Part shown: positions 46,880 through 57,840 of the stretch, in pieces | Position numbering within the stretch: the stretch's first letter is position 1 | Layout of the letters: each line of letters begins with the position of its first letter | Assembly (NCBI GenBank): GCA_963383645.1 | Contig: OY726559.1 | Coordinates: forward strand, 108,522,235 to 108,586,234 | Reading direction: 5' to 3' | Origin: Muscardinus avellanarius | Taxonomy: Eukaryota > Chordata > Mammalia > Rodentia > Gliridae | Length of the DNA: 64,000 nt | Translations under genes and position numbers: made by a program | The notes under the pieces: generated by a model | Seen by the model: only the letters and a program-made list of their open reading frames with translations | What the model was told of the DNA's origin: nothing | The model's database searches: none

Positions 46880-48330
46880 TTATCTGACATTGTCCCGGTC
46901 TGAGTTGGTGCATTGGAGACGAATCTTAAGAGGATCATCTGGGTCCTGGCACGCATGCCACCGTTGGTCATTAGCTTCTGGTGCGGGTTTCGGGTGAGAA
47001 TGGTGTATCCATGGTCGGACTACAGCTACTTTAAAAGCTGTGAAAGTTATCAAGACGATGGGAAATGGGCCCTTCCAACGTGGGCCCAAGGTTTCCCTCT
47101 GATGTCTTAGGACTCACACCAAGTCTCAAGGTTTAAATCCGTGGGGCTTTAAGGGAGGGAGCCAGTGAACCTGACAAACAAGGGTGAAGACTTAATCTTG
47201 CACTCTTTGTAAGGCCTGCATTACTTTAAGGAGGTGTGTCCCACTGGTCTCAGCCAGTAGATCAGACTGTAGCTGTGGAGTGAAGGGTGGGGGTCTCCTG
47301 TATAAGATCTCATAGGGAGTAAACTCATGGACATTAGGGGTATTTCTGTCCCTAAGTAGGGCAAATGGGAGGAAGGCCATCCAGTCTTTGCCAGTTTCTA
47401 AGGTTAATTTAGTTAGGGTCTGATTCATTCTCTCTACTTGCCCTGAACTTTGTGGATGGTATGCGCAATGGAGTTTCCAATTTATCCCCAAAACTGTAGA
47501 TAAAAGCTGGCTTACCTGAGAAGTGAAAGCTGGACCATTGTCTGAGCTTAATATTAGGGGTAGCCCATACCTGGGAATGAGGTCTTCCAGGAGTTTTTTG
47601 TGACCACTTGAGTTGTTTCCTTCTTGGTAGTCAAGGCTTCAGTCCTCATCCTGAAAAAGTGTCTATAGAAACTAAAAGATACCTGTAACCATACTGACCT
47701 GGTTTGACTTCTTTGAATCCAGCTCCCAGTGGATGCCAGGCAAGGCACCTCTTTCTCTCTTTCCCACCAGTCTTTGTGATCTGATGGGATTGATAGTTTG
47801 GCAAGCTACATACCAAAAGGCCATGTCAGAAAATAATGTCTTGAGCCCTTGAATCCAGTAGGTGGCAGTTAACATATCAGCCATCTTATGCTCTCCCAGG
47901 TGCGTTCCTTGATGTAGGTGCTGGATCAGTATTCTCCCTAAATGCTGGGGCAGGATAATTTTTCCTTCTTAACCAATGGTTCTTTTGATAAGTGTAAGGC
48001 AGGGTCTTGATGTATTCCAGGTCTACTTTGCTGTATCCGGGCCTTTCCAGCAATACCCAAGATGGCAGTAACACTAAGATTTTTCTAGTCGCTGCAGCTC
48101 CTGCTTCCTGGTCAGCCTTTCTGTTGCCCTGGGCTTCCAGTGAATTTCCTTTTTAGTATCGGGGACAATGGATGATAGCCACTTTTTCGGGGAGCCACAG
48201 AACTGACAGGAAGTCCAGATTTCAACTTTGTTCTTGATGGTCTTTCAGCCACTGGCAGCCATTGTTCTCGATAAATGGTGTCATGAGCATGAGTTGTGGC
48301 AAATGCTCGATTTGGGGAGGGTCCTCCGTG
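46880..48330 (-). pseudogene. ERV pol remnant: RNase H end and integrase
   Basis: In - strand order: an RNase H C-terminal segment (about 48330-48110, with an AFATTHAHD word), the integrase N-terminal/core region, a well-preserved core segment (47491-47192, [16 protein letters not shown]) and the C-terminal SH3-like segment (47089-46880, PRWKGPFPIVL). Several frameshifts and stops separate the pieces. It belongs to the class I (gamma) group by these motifs. Env should follow but the sequence goes almost directly to the LTR. Confidence 0.85.
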
Positions 48331-48599
48331 TACCTCCCATTGTCCCCAAGTACCCGATTTCTTGCTTCCCTCTTGATGCAGTCTCTCTCCTCTGTAGTAA
48401 ATAGGGTTTGGAGAAGCTGATTGATATCCTCCCAAGTGGATTGATGAGTAATAAATATAGTTTCTAGGAGAAAAATGAGAGCTTGGGGCTTTTCAGAAAA
48501 AAAGAAGGGTTTGGTTGTTTCCAGTTATACAAGTCATTAGTTGAAAAAGGTTGATATACCATAAAAACTCTACCTCTTTCATCTGGGGGCCCTTTAACT

Positions 48600-49197
48600 C
48601 AGAGAGGAAGGGCTCACGTTACAGGATAAGAGCTCCCAGAGGCCTTGGGAGATAAAGCTGCATGGGGGAGGCCAGAGTGAGTATGGTGGGGGCTAGGGTA
48701 GGATGGGGAGAGGGATCGCCGCTGCTGGAGGTGGTGACGGGGGAAGGACTGTCACTACAGTGGGGTGGCGGAGAGAGATCCAGAACCAAAGAGGTTAGGT
48801 TGGGGGCACAGAAGGACAAGGTCAGTAGGGAGGGAGGAGGTCATCAGCATTCAAAGACAGAGGGAGGACAGACGGGGAAGATGATTTGGGAGAGATGTGA
48901 GGCAAAAGAAACTTGGGCGGCTCACTAATAAGTTGTTCCAAAGCCACGATATAGGGAACCTGGTCAGGATGTCCGGGTTGGCCAAAGATGACATTGTGGG
49001 TCCTGAAAATGAGACAGGGGTCAAAAGAGCCTGCAGGAGGCCAACCTGTACCAAAAGTGGATAATTCCTGGGAACAATATTGACCAAAGTTTTCAAGGCT
49101 CACAGTGTCTCTGGAAAGAGCAGCCACTTGTTTGAAATCTGCAAAATGAGCATTGAGTAAATTAGTAGGCCACAAGGACAGACAAGACTGAGACATG
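48600..49197 (-). pseudogene. ERV gag remnant: matrix and Pro-rich segment
   Basis: A matrix-like domain from about 49197 down to 48900, including the GHPDQVPYIV word typical of gammaretroviral matrix, then a Ser/Pro-rich stretch to about 48600. The usual Gly after the initiator Met is not present in the visible start. Capsid is missing downstream. Confidence 0.75.
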
Positions 49198-49537
49198 ACC
49201 ATAGTATTGTCTGAGAAAAAAAATGAACAGACAGAGAAGGAATGACACAGACAATAACACAGACAGAGAAGGAGTATCGGATGAGAAAAAAAAGAACGCT
49301 GTGTGCAGGGATTCCCAGAGGAGGGTCCTGACCAAATCCAAAGGGCCTTATATGAACAGACCAATGGCCAGTGGTCCTCCTAGCTCCACCAGCTCAGAGA
49401 CCAATAGCACATCCACCTGTTCTCTACTGAGCCCCAGATTGTCCGGACTTCATAAAACTGATGGCAAGACCAAAAAAAGAATGGTACTCACCGAGCGCTC
49501 TCAGGTAAACTGATTCAAAGCTGGGGCTCTTCCTCCA

Positions 49538-49555
49538 ATCCTGGACGAGCCCCCA
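49538..49555 (-). other. ERV primer binding site, tRNA-Pro type
   Basis: On the - strand TGGGGGCTCGTCCAGGAT lies 3 nt inside the 5' LTR and differs at one position from the complement of the tRNA-Pro 3' end. Confidence 0.88.
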
Positions 49556-49558
49556 AAA

Positions 49559-50107
49559 TGTTGTGCCCAGGCCAATGTTGCAGGAATGGAGAAAGAGCAC
49601 CAATTGAACTTGGAAGATCAGTTTATTCAACAGCAGAAAAAAAAAAAAACAGATTAGCCAGGCTAGGGATGTAGTCTGGCACTCAGTCCAAAACTGCAAC
49701 TCTGAGCTCAACTTACAAGGAGTTTATAAAGGTGAAAGCCACCCACTGGTTGAGGGTAGGGAAAGGAACAGCCAATAAAAGTCTGACAAAATTGCAACTT
49801 TAACAGAACTCCAACATTTTTGGAGTGGGGCTCAGTGTTCCAGGATGTAAGCAGGATGTTGTTAGTCTATGCTTGCTACATTAGGCAGGATGTTATTCAG
49901 ACTTGGTCTATGCTTGATATGGTCTATGCTTGCTACATTTAGGCAGGATGTTAGACTATGCTTGCTACATTTCCCATAGGATAGGCAGGATGTTCTTGCT
50001 ATAGTTAGACAGGATGTTATTCAAACTACTAAACAATTTTGGCTTCTTGGGCACAATGGGGGAATTCTAGTAATTGTGGGATCACATCTGAGTGTTAAGG
50101 CCTTACA
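49559..50107 (-). repeat. ERV 5' LTR with internal tandem repeats
   Basis: 549 bp, same ends as the other LTR. Its middle (about 49850-50030) contains repeated GGCAGGATGTT and CTATGCTTGCTACATT words, an LTR minisatellite probably in U3. Confidence 0.87.
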
Positions 50108-51215
50108 CCTACATTTCTAACATCTGCTCAGGATACTTAATATTTCATTCATTATTCCCAGTCCATACCAAACCTGTCCCTTTTTTTGTTTTCAACCCCA
50201 GTTTGTTCATTATTTCAAAAAAGATCTATTTAACACACTCATAGTCAGGCACTGTACCTGAGTAGACATATCATATTCAACAGGAAGATATTCACTGAGT
50301 AACTACAAGCTATGTATTACCCCCGGGAAGCCCACACCCATTTGAAAAAACAGACCTCAAGTAGGCATCACCGCCCAGTGTTACAGCACCGTGACCCTTC
50401 ATGCAGGGGTTGTGTTCTCAGAAAGAGGCCATCTCCCCATAAGCCCATTTGTTCCCAGGAGGCGCAGGAGGGGGACAGGAATGGAGAAAATGCAGGTAGT
50501 AAAGAGGCACTGAATGTGTGAAGCTTTGTCCCTTGGGGTGGTAGGCAGGAAGGAAGTGGTTGTTTTGTTTTGTTTGGGGAGGGGGATCATTTGTTTTTTA
50601 AGATAAGGGCTCCTTGGGGATGTTTAGATGCTGCTGGGGAAAGTCTGATAGAGGCTAGTCTGAGAGAGACTGACAATAAAGAGAGAAAGGATAAAGGACT
50701 AGCGTTCAATGAATACTTGTTGAATTAACAAATTCCTGCACCACAGCCCAGTTGGCGATGTTGAGATTGAAATGAATAAACTGCACATTCCTGGCTAAGA
50801 TACTGGAGTCTGAGACCAGACAGAAGTGGCATTCCTTTCTCCCCTGTCATGCGCCCTCCCCTGCCCTCGGTGTCCTCAGGGGAAGGTAATAGACAGGGAG
50901 TAAAAGGAGAGGGTCAGGCTTCCACAGGGTTAAAACAGAGCCTTTTCCAACATAACAAGCGCTTCCAAAGTGCACAGGAACTTCAAAAAAGTCTAAACCT
51001 TCAGCGTGCGGATTTGATTTTATCTTACCTTATAGTTAAATAGTTCATCCCGGCCTTCATTTTAATTTTTTTTCTTCCATTTTAAGAAAGAATAGATTAA
51101 CATTCTCATCCGTACTTTTCAAAAGAAGGGTTGAGCCTGGATAGATTTGTCAACACCATCTTTGGGGAGCAACTATTTCTAGCTTTATTTTGTATTATTT
51201 GTTAGGATGTTAGGT
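50108..51215. other. Unique intergenic stretch
   Basis: No gene recognised. A possible L2-like relic near 50200-50290 (weak). Confidence 0.4.
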
Positions 51216-51690
51216 GGACAAGAAACAGAGTTTATTGGTAGGTGCCATGGGTACTGTGCTGGAAGCCCCACCACTTTTTCAAGAAACCGCAACTGAGGAG
51301 TATTTGACCCTGTAGCCACTGGGGATGAGCCATATGTCAGTCGCCAGATCTTCAAACCCATCCGCCTTAAGCTTGACAGAGCCCGACTTCTCTGAGATGT
51401 GAATCTCTTGGTGGCCAGAGGACTGAACTCAGCCTCGCACAAGGCCTTAATCACATCTTCTTTCCCTAGAGTTTGGAGCTGGTGGACATGATGACTTGGC
51501 TGAGTGAACCCTGGTCATCCTGCCCTGGACCTTCTGGAGCCCAGAATGGGAACAGCCCAGCATCAGACACTCTGACATTTACTTTTAGGGGCTGTCTCCA
51601 AGGTCCCTGAGGGCAACCCCTACCAGCATGGGCTGTGTCCAGGACGGAAGAAGCTGTTCTTTGTCACCACTTCTCACTGCACAGGGAGAG
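51216..51690 (-). pseudogene. RPL10P: RPL10 processed pseudogene (3' half)
   Basis: On the - strand the segment is collinear with the second half of ribosomal protein L10 mRNA and its 3' UTR, ending at AATAAACTCTG (51236-51226) and CTTGTCC. Recognisable translated words across frames are RMTRVHSAKSS, KEDVIKALCEAEF, HQEIHISEKSGSVKLKADGFEDL and WLIPSGYRVKYSS, matching the order in RPL10. Stops and frameshifts interrupt it. No introns are present. The 5' half is missing or unrecognisable and the poly(A) tail is eroded, so it is an old retrocopy. Confidence 0.75.
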
Positions 51691-52056
51691 AAGAGCCCAG
51701 TCGGCAGTGGATTTTTAAACTTTTAAATATAAGGAAGACGCCTGGTATTTTTTCCTTAACCTAGAAAACATCCATAGGTTGGTTCCTTCTTAGATGACAG
51801 CATTTCTAGGAAATAACTCACTTTCCCCCCTCGGTCCCTACGGTTGAGAGAGGGGAAGAATCTTCCTTTGTCTCCATTTCAGTGGTAGTAGATGATCAAG
51901 ACCTGCCATGACCTAACTCCAGTGCTGTGTGAGGCACAGAATTCTAAAGGAAAGAGAACCGAGAGAGGGAGGAGGGGGGGAGAGAGAGATGTACAAGCAG
52001 ATTTTTATGATATTGTTTGATCATGCCTAAAGCCAAGATACTCTAGGGTTTCAGTT
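51691..52056. other. Unique stretch with a GA tract
   Basis: A (GA)n-rich segment at 51955-51990; otherwise nothing recognised. Confidence 0.4.
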
Positions 52057-52121
52057 TTTGTTTTTTGCACTGGGGATTGACCCTGAGTCAATCTACCTGT
52101 GAACTATACCCCCAGCCCTAT

Positions 52122-52152
<31 letters not shown>

Positions 52153-52239
52153 TTCATTTATTAATTATTTTTCCCTGTGATACTGGGGATTTGAACCCAA
52201 GTACTTTCTACCTCCAAGCTACATCCCCGGCCCATTGTT

Positions 52240-52272
<33 letters not shown>

Positions 52273-52503
52273 ATCATCATCATCATCATCATCATCATTA
52301 TTATTAATGTTGAAACTGGGTCTTACAAAATTGCTGAGGGCCTCACCAAGTACTGGATTACAGGTGTTTACCACCATGCCCAGCTTTATTTTTATTTTGA
52401 AACAGGATCCTGCTAAATTGCTGAGACTGGTCTCAGAACCTGCAATCCTCCTGTCTCGGCCTCCTAAATACTGGGATTGCAGGCATGTGCTACTGCACCA
52501 AGC
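52057..52503 (-). mobile_element. Cluster of reverse SINE pieces with microsatellites
   Basis: ID half 52057-52120, (TTTA)n to 52155, second ID half 52166-52234, (TTG)n and (TCA)n 52235-52300, then two 7SL-like heads at 52300-52384 and 52385-52503: one copy nested in another. Confidence 0.75.
52235..52310. repeat. (TTG)n/(TCA)n/(TTA)n trinucleotide tract
   Basis: Three successive trinucleotide repeats in the linker of a reverse SINE. Confidence 0.88.
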
Positions 52504-52555
52504 CTCCCTAGACTCTTTATTTAAATGAGTCAAAACATTCCCTTTGGAGCTTAAG

Positions 52556-52558
<3 letters not shown>

Positions 52559-52602
<44 letters not shown>
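52559..52602. repeat. (TG)n microsatellite
   Basis: 22 units at the tail of the following reverse SINE. Confidence 0.92.
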
Positions 52603-52603
<1 letters not shown>

Positions 52604-52785
52604 CTGGAAATGAAACTCAGGGGCATTCTACCTCTGAGTTATACCCCCAGCCCTATTCTTATTCTTTTATTTTGAAACAGGGTCTCACACTAAGCTGCAG
52701 AAGGCCTCGCTAAATTGCTGCCCCTAGCTGCAAACCTGTGATCCCAAGTACTGGGATTACAAACGTGCCGCACTGTGCCCTGCTA
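52603..52785 (-). mobile_element. B1-dID SINE, reverse
   Basis: Nearly complete; head lacks the CTCCTGTCTCAGCC block. Confidence 0.78.
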
Positions 52786-53408
52786 AAGCTCCTCGAGTGA
52801 AGTCCTGGCTGGTAGCTAGAACTGTTCTATATTACCACACAGGAGATGTTGGGGATACATTGTAATCCATTGACTGGGTTGAGGAAAGGTGAGAACTGGA
52901 AGGATCCCACTGCTCAGGCAAGGGAGTTGCAATTCCTCCAGATACTGTAGCTGAGAAATTAAATGAAAGGTCTCTTGACTCAGCATTTCAGAAATGGAAT
53001 TTGAGATCAGTTGATGGCTGTCTGGATTTTAGAGAGTTTAGACTACTTATAGTGTTATAAATATTCTAAAGAGAGAGGAATGACGATGTTGAACCTGGCT
53101 ACGCAGAAGCAGAGGGAGAAATGACAGCCCGGCTAGAAAGTGCCCTCCCTGCTTGTGGTCAGCAACCCCAAACGATAGTCAGACACATCCGGCAATGCCA
53201 GCTTGGAAAACTGAAATTCTGTCCCTTTCACAGTAACAGAGCTAAGAAGGTAAAGCAGATAATGGGAAAACTGTCTTCCAGATCTGCATCAAACTCTTTC
53301 TGCTGAAGGAAAAGACTTATCCATTTTAAGTAGGGTGAACAGATAAATCATCAATGCTGAAATGGGCCAATTTTTGAGTGAATAGGGGTGCTATTAGTAA
53401 TTATACCT
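52786..53408. other. Unique intergenic stretch
   Basis: No gene or repeat recognised. Confidence 0.4.
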
Positions 53409-53697
53409 AAGCCGGGCACGGTGGATTTAAGCCTCCCACGACCCACAGCCCAGTGGCGGGGTCAGGGAGGGGCGTGGAGCCCAGAAGCTACACAGGAGGA
53501 TTGCGGGTTTATGAGACAGGAGGATTGCAGGTTTATGATACAGGAGGATTGCAGGTTTATGGCCAGCCTCGGCTACATAGTGCCGCCCTCTACAACTCAG
53601 TAAGACCCTGTTTCAAAATAAAGAATTACAAAAAAAGAGAGATCTGAAGGTGTAGGTCAGAGGTAGAAGGCCCCTGGGTTCAATCCCCAGTACGAGA
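53409..53697 (+). mobile_element. B1-dID SINE with insertion and internal triplication
   Basis: Head GCCGGGCACGGTGG is followed by about 70 bp of foreign GC-rich sequence, then three copies of a 24-bp unit (ACAGGAGGATTGCAGGTTTA core) at about 53491-53562, then a normal linker and ID half. Confidence 0.8.
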
Positions 53698-53703
53698 AGG
53701 TTG

Positions 53704-53763
53704 AGGAGGGAGGGAGGGAGAGAGGGGGGGGGAGGGAGGGGGGAGGGAGGGGGGGAGGGAGGC
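53704..53763. repeat. (GGGA)n tract
   Basis: Almost pure purine, G-rich; could form quadruplex-like structures. Confidence 0.88.
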
Positions 53764-54120
53764 TCTGAGCTCTTCACTTCAGCCATTCTAATCTCCATTC
53801 CTAATCTATCCTTGTACTTTCAAGACCAGTGAACCATTAAATTCTGCTCCTCAGCCAATTTGTTTACTTATTTAATTTGAATTGGATTTCTGCCTATTTC
53901 AACAAAAATAGTTCTGCATAACCTCAGAATGTGCATGCTTTTCAGTGTTTTCTGGTGGGGAAGTTACTCAGGAAAAAGGGAGGGAAGAACAATCCAAAAG
54001 GATAGATTTATGTGAGCAGGAGCTGTCAACCAAGTCCTCTCTCTCTTTTTCTCTCTTTTCTTTTTTGGTACTAGGGATTAAACCCAGGAACATCCTATTT
54101 CCAAGCTATACCCTTAGTCC

Positions 54121-54135
54121 ATTTCCTTCTTTTTT

Positions 54136-54179
<44 letters not shown>

Positions 54180-54212
54180 TCCTTCTTCCTTTCTTTCTTT
54201 TTTCTTTCTGTA
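54121..54212. repeat. (TTTC)n microsatellite
   Basis: Pyrimidine tetranucleotide tract in a SINE tail. Confidence 0.92.
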
Positions 54213-54319
54213 CCAGGGATTGAAACCAGGGGCATTCTACTTTCAAGCTAACTACACTCCTCAGTTTTATTTTTATTTTTATTTATTTATATATTTGTTT
54301 GTTTGTTTATTTATTTATT

Positions 54320-54506
54320 TATGGTGGTACTGGGGTTCCTGGTAACCCTTCTACCTCCGGGCTACACTCCCAGACACCTATTTTTTACATTTTTATTTGG
54401 AAACAGGGTCTCTTACGCCAGCGCGGCTGGCTTCGAACCTGCACGATCCTCCTGTCTCCACCTCCCAAGCACGGGGATGACAAGCGTGCGCCACCACGCC
54501 TGGCTC
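54320..54506 (-). mobile_element. B1-dID SINE, rearranged-ID subfamily, inner copy
   Basis: Reverse copy with TGGGGTTCCTGGTAACCCTT, inserted between the two halves of its host. Confidence 0.88.
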
Positions 54507-54917
54507 TTCTATTTTTATTTTGAAACAGTTTTGATAAGTTGATGAGAGTCTCACTATTTGCTGAGTCTGTCCTTGAACCTGCAGTTCTCCTGTCTCTGCC
54601 TCCCAAGTACTGGTATTGCAAGTGTGCACCATAATGCCCAGCTTCATTTCTTATTCTGAAACATGGTCTCACTAAGTTGCTGAGGGTCTCACTAAGTTGA
54701 TGAGATTGGCCTCAAACCTGCAATCCTCCTTTCTCAGCCTCCCAAGTACTGGAATTACAAGCCTGTACCACCATGCTCAGCTTACCAAGTGATCCTTTTC
54801 TCAGTAGACACACTGAAGTTTTCAGTGCCAGCTCTCTCATTCCATAATCCAGGCTGGAGGGTAAGAGTATATGGGAAACCAACCGGCTACTTTCTAGGAT
54901 TTTAATGGTAAAGGACA

Positions 54918-54996
54918 GCTGAGTGTGGTGGTGCACACCAGAAATCTCAGTATTTGAGAGGCTGAGACAGGACTCTTATCAACCTAAGGAGACCCT
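54918..54996 (+). mobile_element. B1-dID SINE 5' part, split by LTR element
   Basis: Head to GAGACCCT; continues at 58182-58285. Confidence 0.85.
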
Positions 54997-55317
54997 TGAT
55001 AAGTAAAATAAAAAATTAATGCGAGTAAAATAAAAAATAAGTGAGTATGGCGGAGTGTGAAAAACACGAGAGAGGTCCGGTACACGTGGCATGTAAAGTT
55101 TTAATGGCACGGCTCTCCCGGGGATCAGGGCGAGGCACCGTGGGGCCCGCGCGCCTGTCCGAAGCTTGAGGACGCGGGCTCTCCTTTTCAAGGTATGCAT
55201 CTCGCAAGATGAGGGTTTACTCGCGGGAACGCCCAATTCTCGCGGGGGTTTCAGCCCCTCCCTTGCCCTGCAGGTCATGTGACACAAAGTCACATGAGTG
55301 CAGGACCCAACTTATCA
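54997..55317 (-). repeat. 3' LTR of the non-coding element
   Basis: Ends TGATAAGT...ACTTATCA, an 8-bp inverted terminal repeat. On the - strand it contains an ATTAAA followed by a T-rich region, a candidate poly(A) signal. Confidence 0.87.
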
Positions 55318-57246
55318 TTCCGGCCTTTTGATGGTAGAGATAATGGATGACATTGGACCCTCTAGCTTCTTCCTGCTGTCAAGGGGCGTCGTCAGGGGCC
55401 CCAGGCCGGGAGGAGTCAGGAGTCCAGTCCCCCAGAAGGGGGTGCAGGTGGGTGCATAGCTGCAGTGCGAATTGGAGGTTACCCTGGACAGCTTAGTGAT
55501 GTGCGCTTGAGGAGGCCTGAACAGGCAAGGGCCTGACCTGGCAAAGAGGATGGAGGTTGAGGGATCCAGGAGCTGTCAGTCTTCAGCCAGGCTGAGTAGG
55601 GCCAGCAGTGGGGCCTGGTCTGGAAAGGTGCTCCCCCTGTGTTGAGGCACCTGGGGCTCACCCTTTTCCAAGGGCACTGTTCCAGTGGCCTTCCTGGCCA
55701 CACGCCGAGCAGTCTGATTGGTAGGTGTGGCTTTGCCCCACTTCAGGCAGGCTCCTGGAGGTAGTCGTCGTTGCAGTCCTCCACACCTAGGTGGCGCTCC
55801 AGAGGGCTGAGCCGCCACCGCCAGCTGAAGGGCAGCTACCAGGGATCTGCTTTTTGGCAAAGTCAGAGTATACGCTCCATTTCCTCCTGTTTCTCTCTGG
55901 AATTAAAACTTAGATGCCATGTTAAGGTTCTGTCAGCTGCGACGGACCTATACTCACAAAGAGCGCGTCCCGGGACGGGTGTCCAGCAAGAATGGCAACA
56001 CAGACTCCCCATGGGCAGAGGGTGTCGCCCGAGCCCCGGCCTGGCCCCGGCATTTCCCGCAGCACCTAGGGCGTACCTAAGCAGGCCGGAAAGGGAGCCA
56101 GAAGCCGAGCGCATTTAGGACCATACGGAGCGGCCGGGCAGCCGCCCAACAAAATTGTAGTCTGGTGGGGGCCAAGATAGCGACTGTGACGTCACCAGGC
56201 AGCGACTGCGCACCATCACAAAATGGCGGCTGGGAGAAATTAAATGGCAGCTGATAGGGGAGAGCATTTGGAGGGATACCAGACCACTTAGAAAAGTTCC
56301 TAACTATTCCTGGGCCACTGCAACCCATTTCCCAACTCGTATCAAGGCAGACAGGCTCTCAGGGCATCTGCTAGTATAAAGGTTCGACTCCCCATAATTG
56401 GTTCGTGGGCGGAAACGAAGAACAGGAAATGGGCGTCCCCAATTTCCCTGCTCAATCGTTCAGAAACAGAGGTTAAGAGATAGGGAAGAACGTCTTCATT
56501 CCTTCTCAAAACCGGAGGATGACCTGGTCATCCGGAGGGTGGTCCCAGTGGACCAGGGGACAATGGGTCACCAAGCGCTTGGATTTTGGGGTCCCAGTGG
56601 ACCGGAAGACCCAAGTCTGGAACCCGCTAACCAAGGGAAGGAGGCAGTTTACCGGAGTGAAGTGTTGCCGGCCAGTGCTGGCTGCGACAGAAACGCTGAG
56701 AAGCTGCTGGGAGCATGGTGGAGCTGGGGCACGCAGATGCTGGTGGCTGGTGTGGATGGCACTGGCGACTGGCGCAGGTGGGATCAAACGGTAGCACGCA
56801 GGCGGCATGGCTTGCCGGGTTTGCGGCGTGGAGACAAAATGGCTTCCAGGCACACAGCAGACGCTGAGGCTGGGCCCCGAGGAGCACCGCCAGTGAGCCT
56901 GGCTTGGGCGGGCGGAACGGAGCAGCAGCAGCAAGTAGAGCTACACCTGGCACGGGTGACTGTGGCGGACACTGAAGCCGGTTGTGCGCCGCCCAATGAG
57001 CCTGGCTCGGGGCGGGCGGGGAAAACCGGCCAGAGGTCCCGGCAGTGACCAGAGCGCCGAGCTGGAATGGCGGTTTTAGGAGGTCCAAGCAGCAGGCAGA
57101 GGTCCTGGCCCGTGCAGGAGGTCGGCAGGCAGAGCAGGTGCCAGCATCACCCAAGGAGCCTGGCTCCGGGCGGGTGGAACTGGCAGCCTGGCGGCCGGGG
57201 GAGCCTGCACGCCCCGGCGGTGGTGGTTGCGGCCGCGATGGCAGTG

Positions 57247-57640
57247 GAAGATGGCCGTCGGCGCTCCAGAAGAGAGCACATGGGCGGGAAAAGATGGCCA
57301 CCGGCTCTCAGCAGAGCACAGGGCCAGAAAGATGGCCACGGATTCTCAGCAGAGCACGGGGCCGAAAAGATGGCCGCGGGCTCTCAGCAGAGCGCAGGGC
57401 CGAAAAGATGGCCGCGGGCTCTCAGCAGAGCTCAGGGCCGGAAAGATGGCCGCGGGCTCTCAGCAGAGCTCAGGGCCGGAAAGATGGCCACCGGCTCTCA
57501 GCAGAGCTCGGGGCCGAAAAGATGGCCGTGAGCTCTCAGCAGAGCTCGTGGCTGGAAAGATGGCCGCGGACTCTCAGCAGAGCCCGGGGCAGGAAGAAGG
57601 CCGCCAGCTCTCCCGGAGAGTGCAGGGCTGGGGAAGAAGG
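57247..57640. repeat. 38-bp tandem array (about 10 units)
   Basis: GATGGCC recurs at 57293, 57331, 57369, 57407, 57445, 57483, 57521 and 57559, exactly 38 bp apart, with degenerate units on both sides. Each unit carries AAAGATGGCC and a CTCTCAGCAGAGC stem. The two long + strand open frames here are repeat by-products. Confidence 0.95.
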
Positions 57641-57840
57641 CTTACGGTTCGGGCAGGCACGGGGCGGCAGTGGCGGCAGTGGTGGGAGCAACGCCTACAA
57701 GCGGAGCGCTGGTGTTGGACCTCACAGTCGAGCTGCTGGCAGGTCGGAGAGTCCGGGGCTCAAAAAGAGAGTAAAAATAAAAAGAGAAAAAAGGAAAAAA
57801 AAGAAAAAAAAAGAAAAAAATGGGGAGGGACCCAAGAGTT

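Larger units (their letters stand above)
46555..50107 (-). mobile_element. Gammaretrovirus-like ERV, internally deleted
   Basis: Provirus of about 3.55 kb on the - strand between related LTRs. In its own 5'-3' order: 5' LTR, tRNA-Pro-type primer site, leader, gag matrix remnant and Pro-rich segment, RNase H end of pol, integrase, 3' LTR. Capsid, nucleocapsid, protease, reverse transcriptase and env are not visible. Frames are broken by stops and shifts, so it is defective. No clean target duplication is visible. Confidence 0.88.
54061..54784 (-). mobile_element. Cluster of nested reverse SINEs
   Basis: An ID half at 54061-54125; (TTTC)n; an outer copy with ID half 54208-54290 and head 54507-54643; a second head at 54644-54784. 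Confidence 0.78.
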
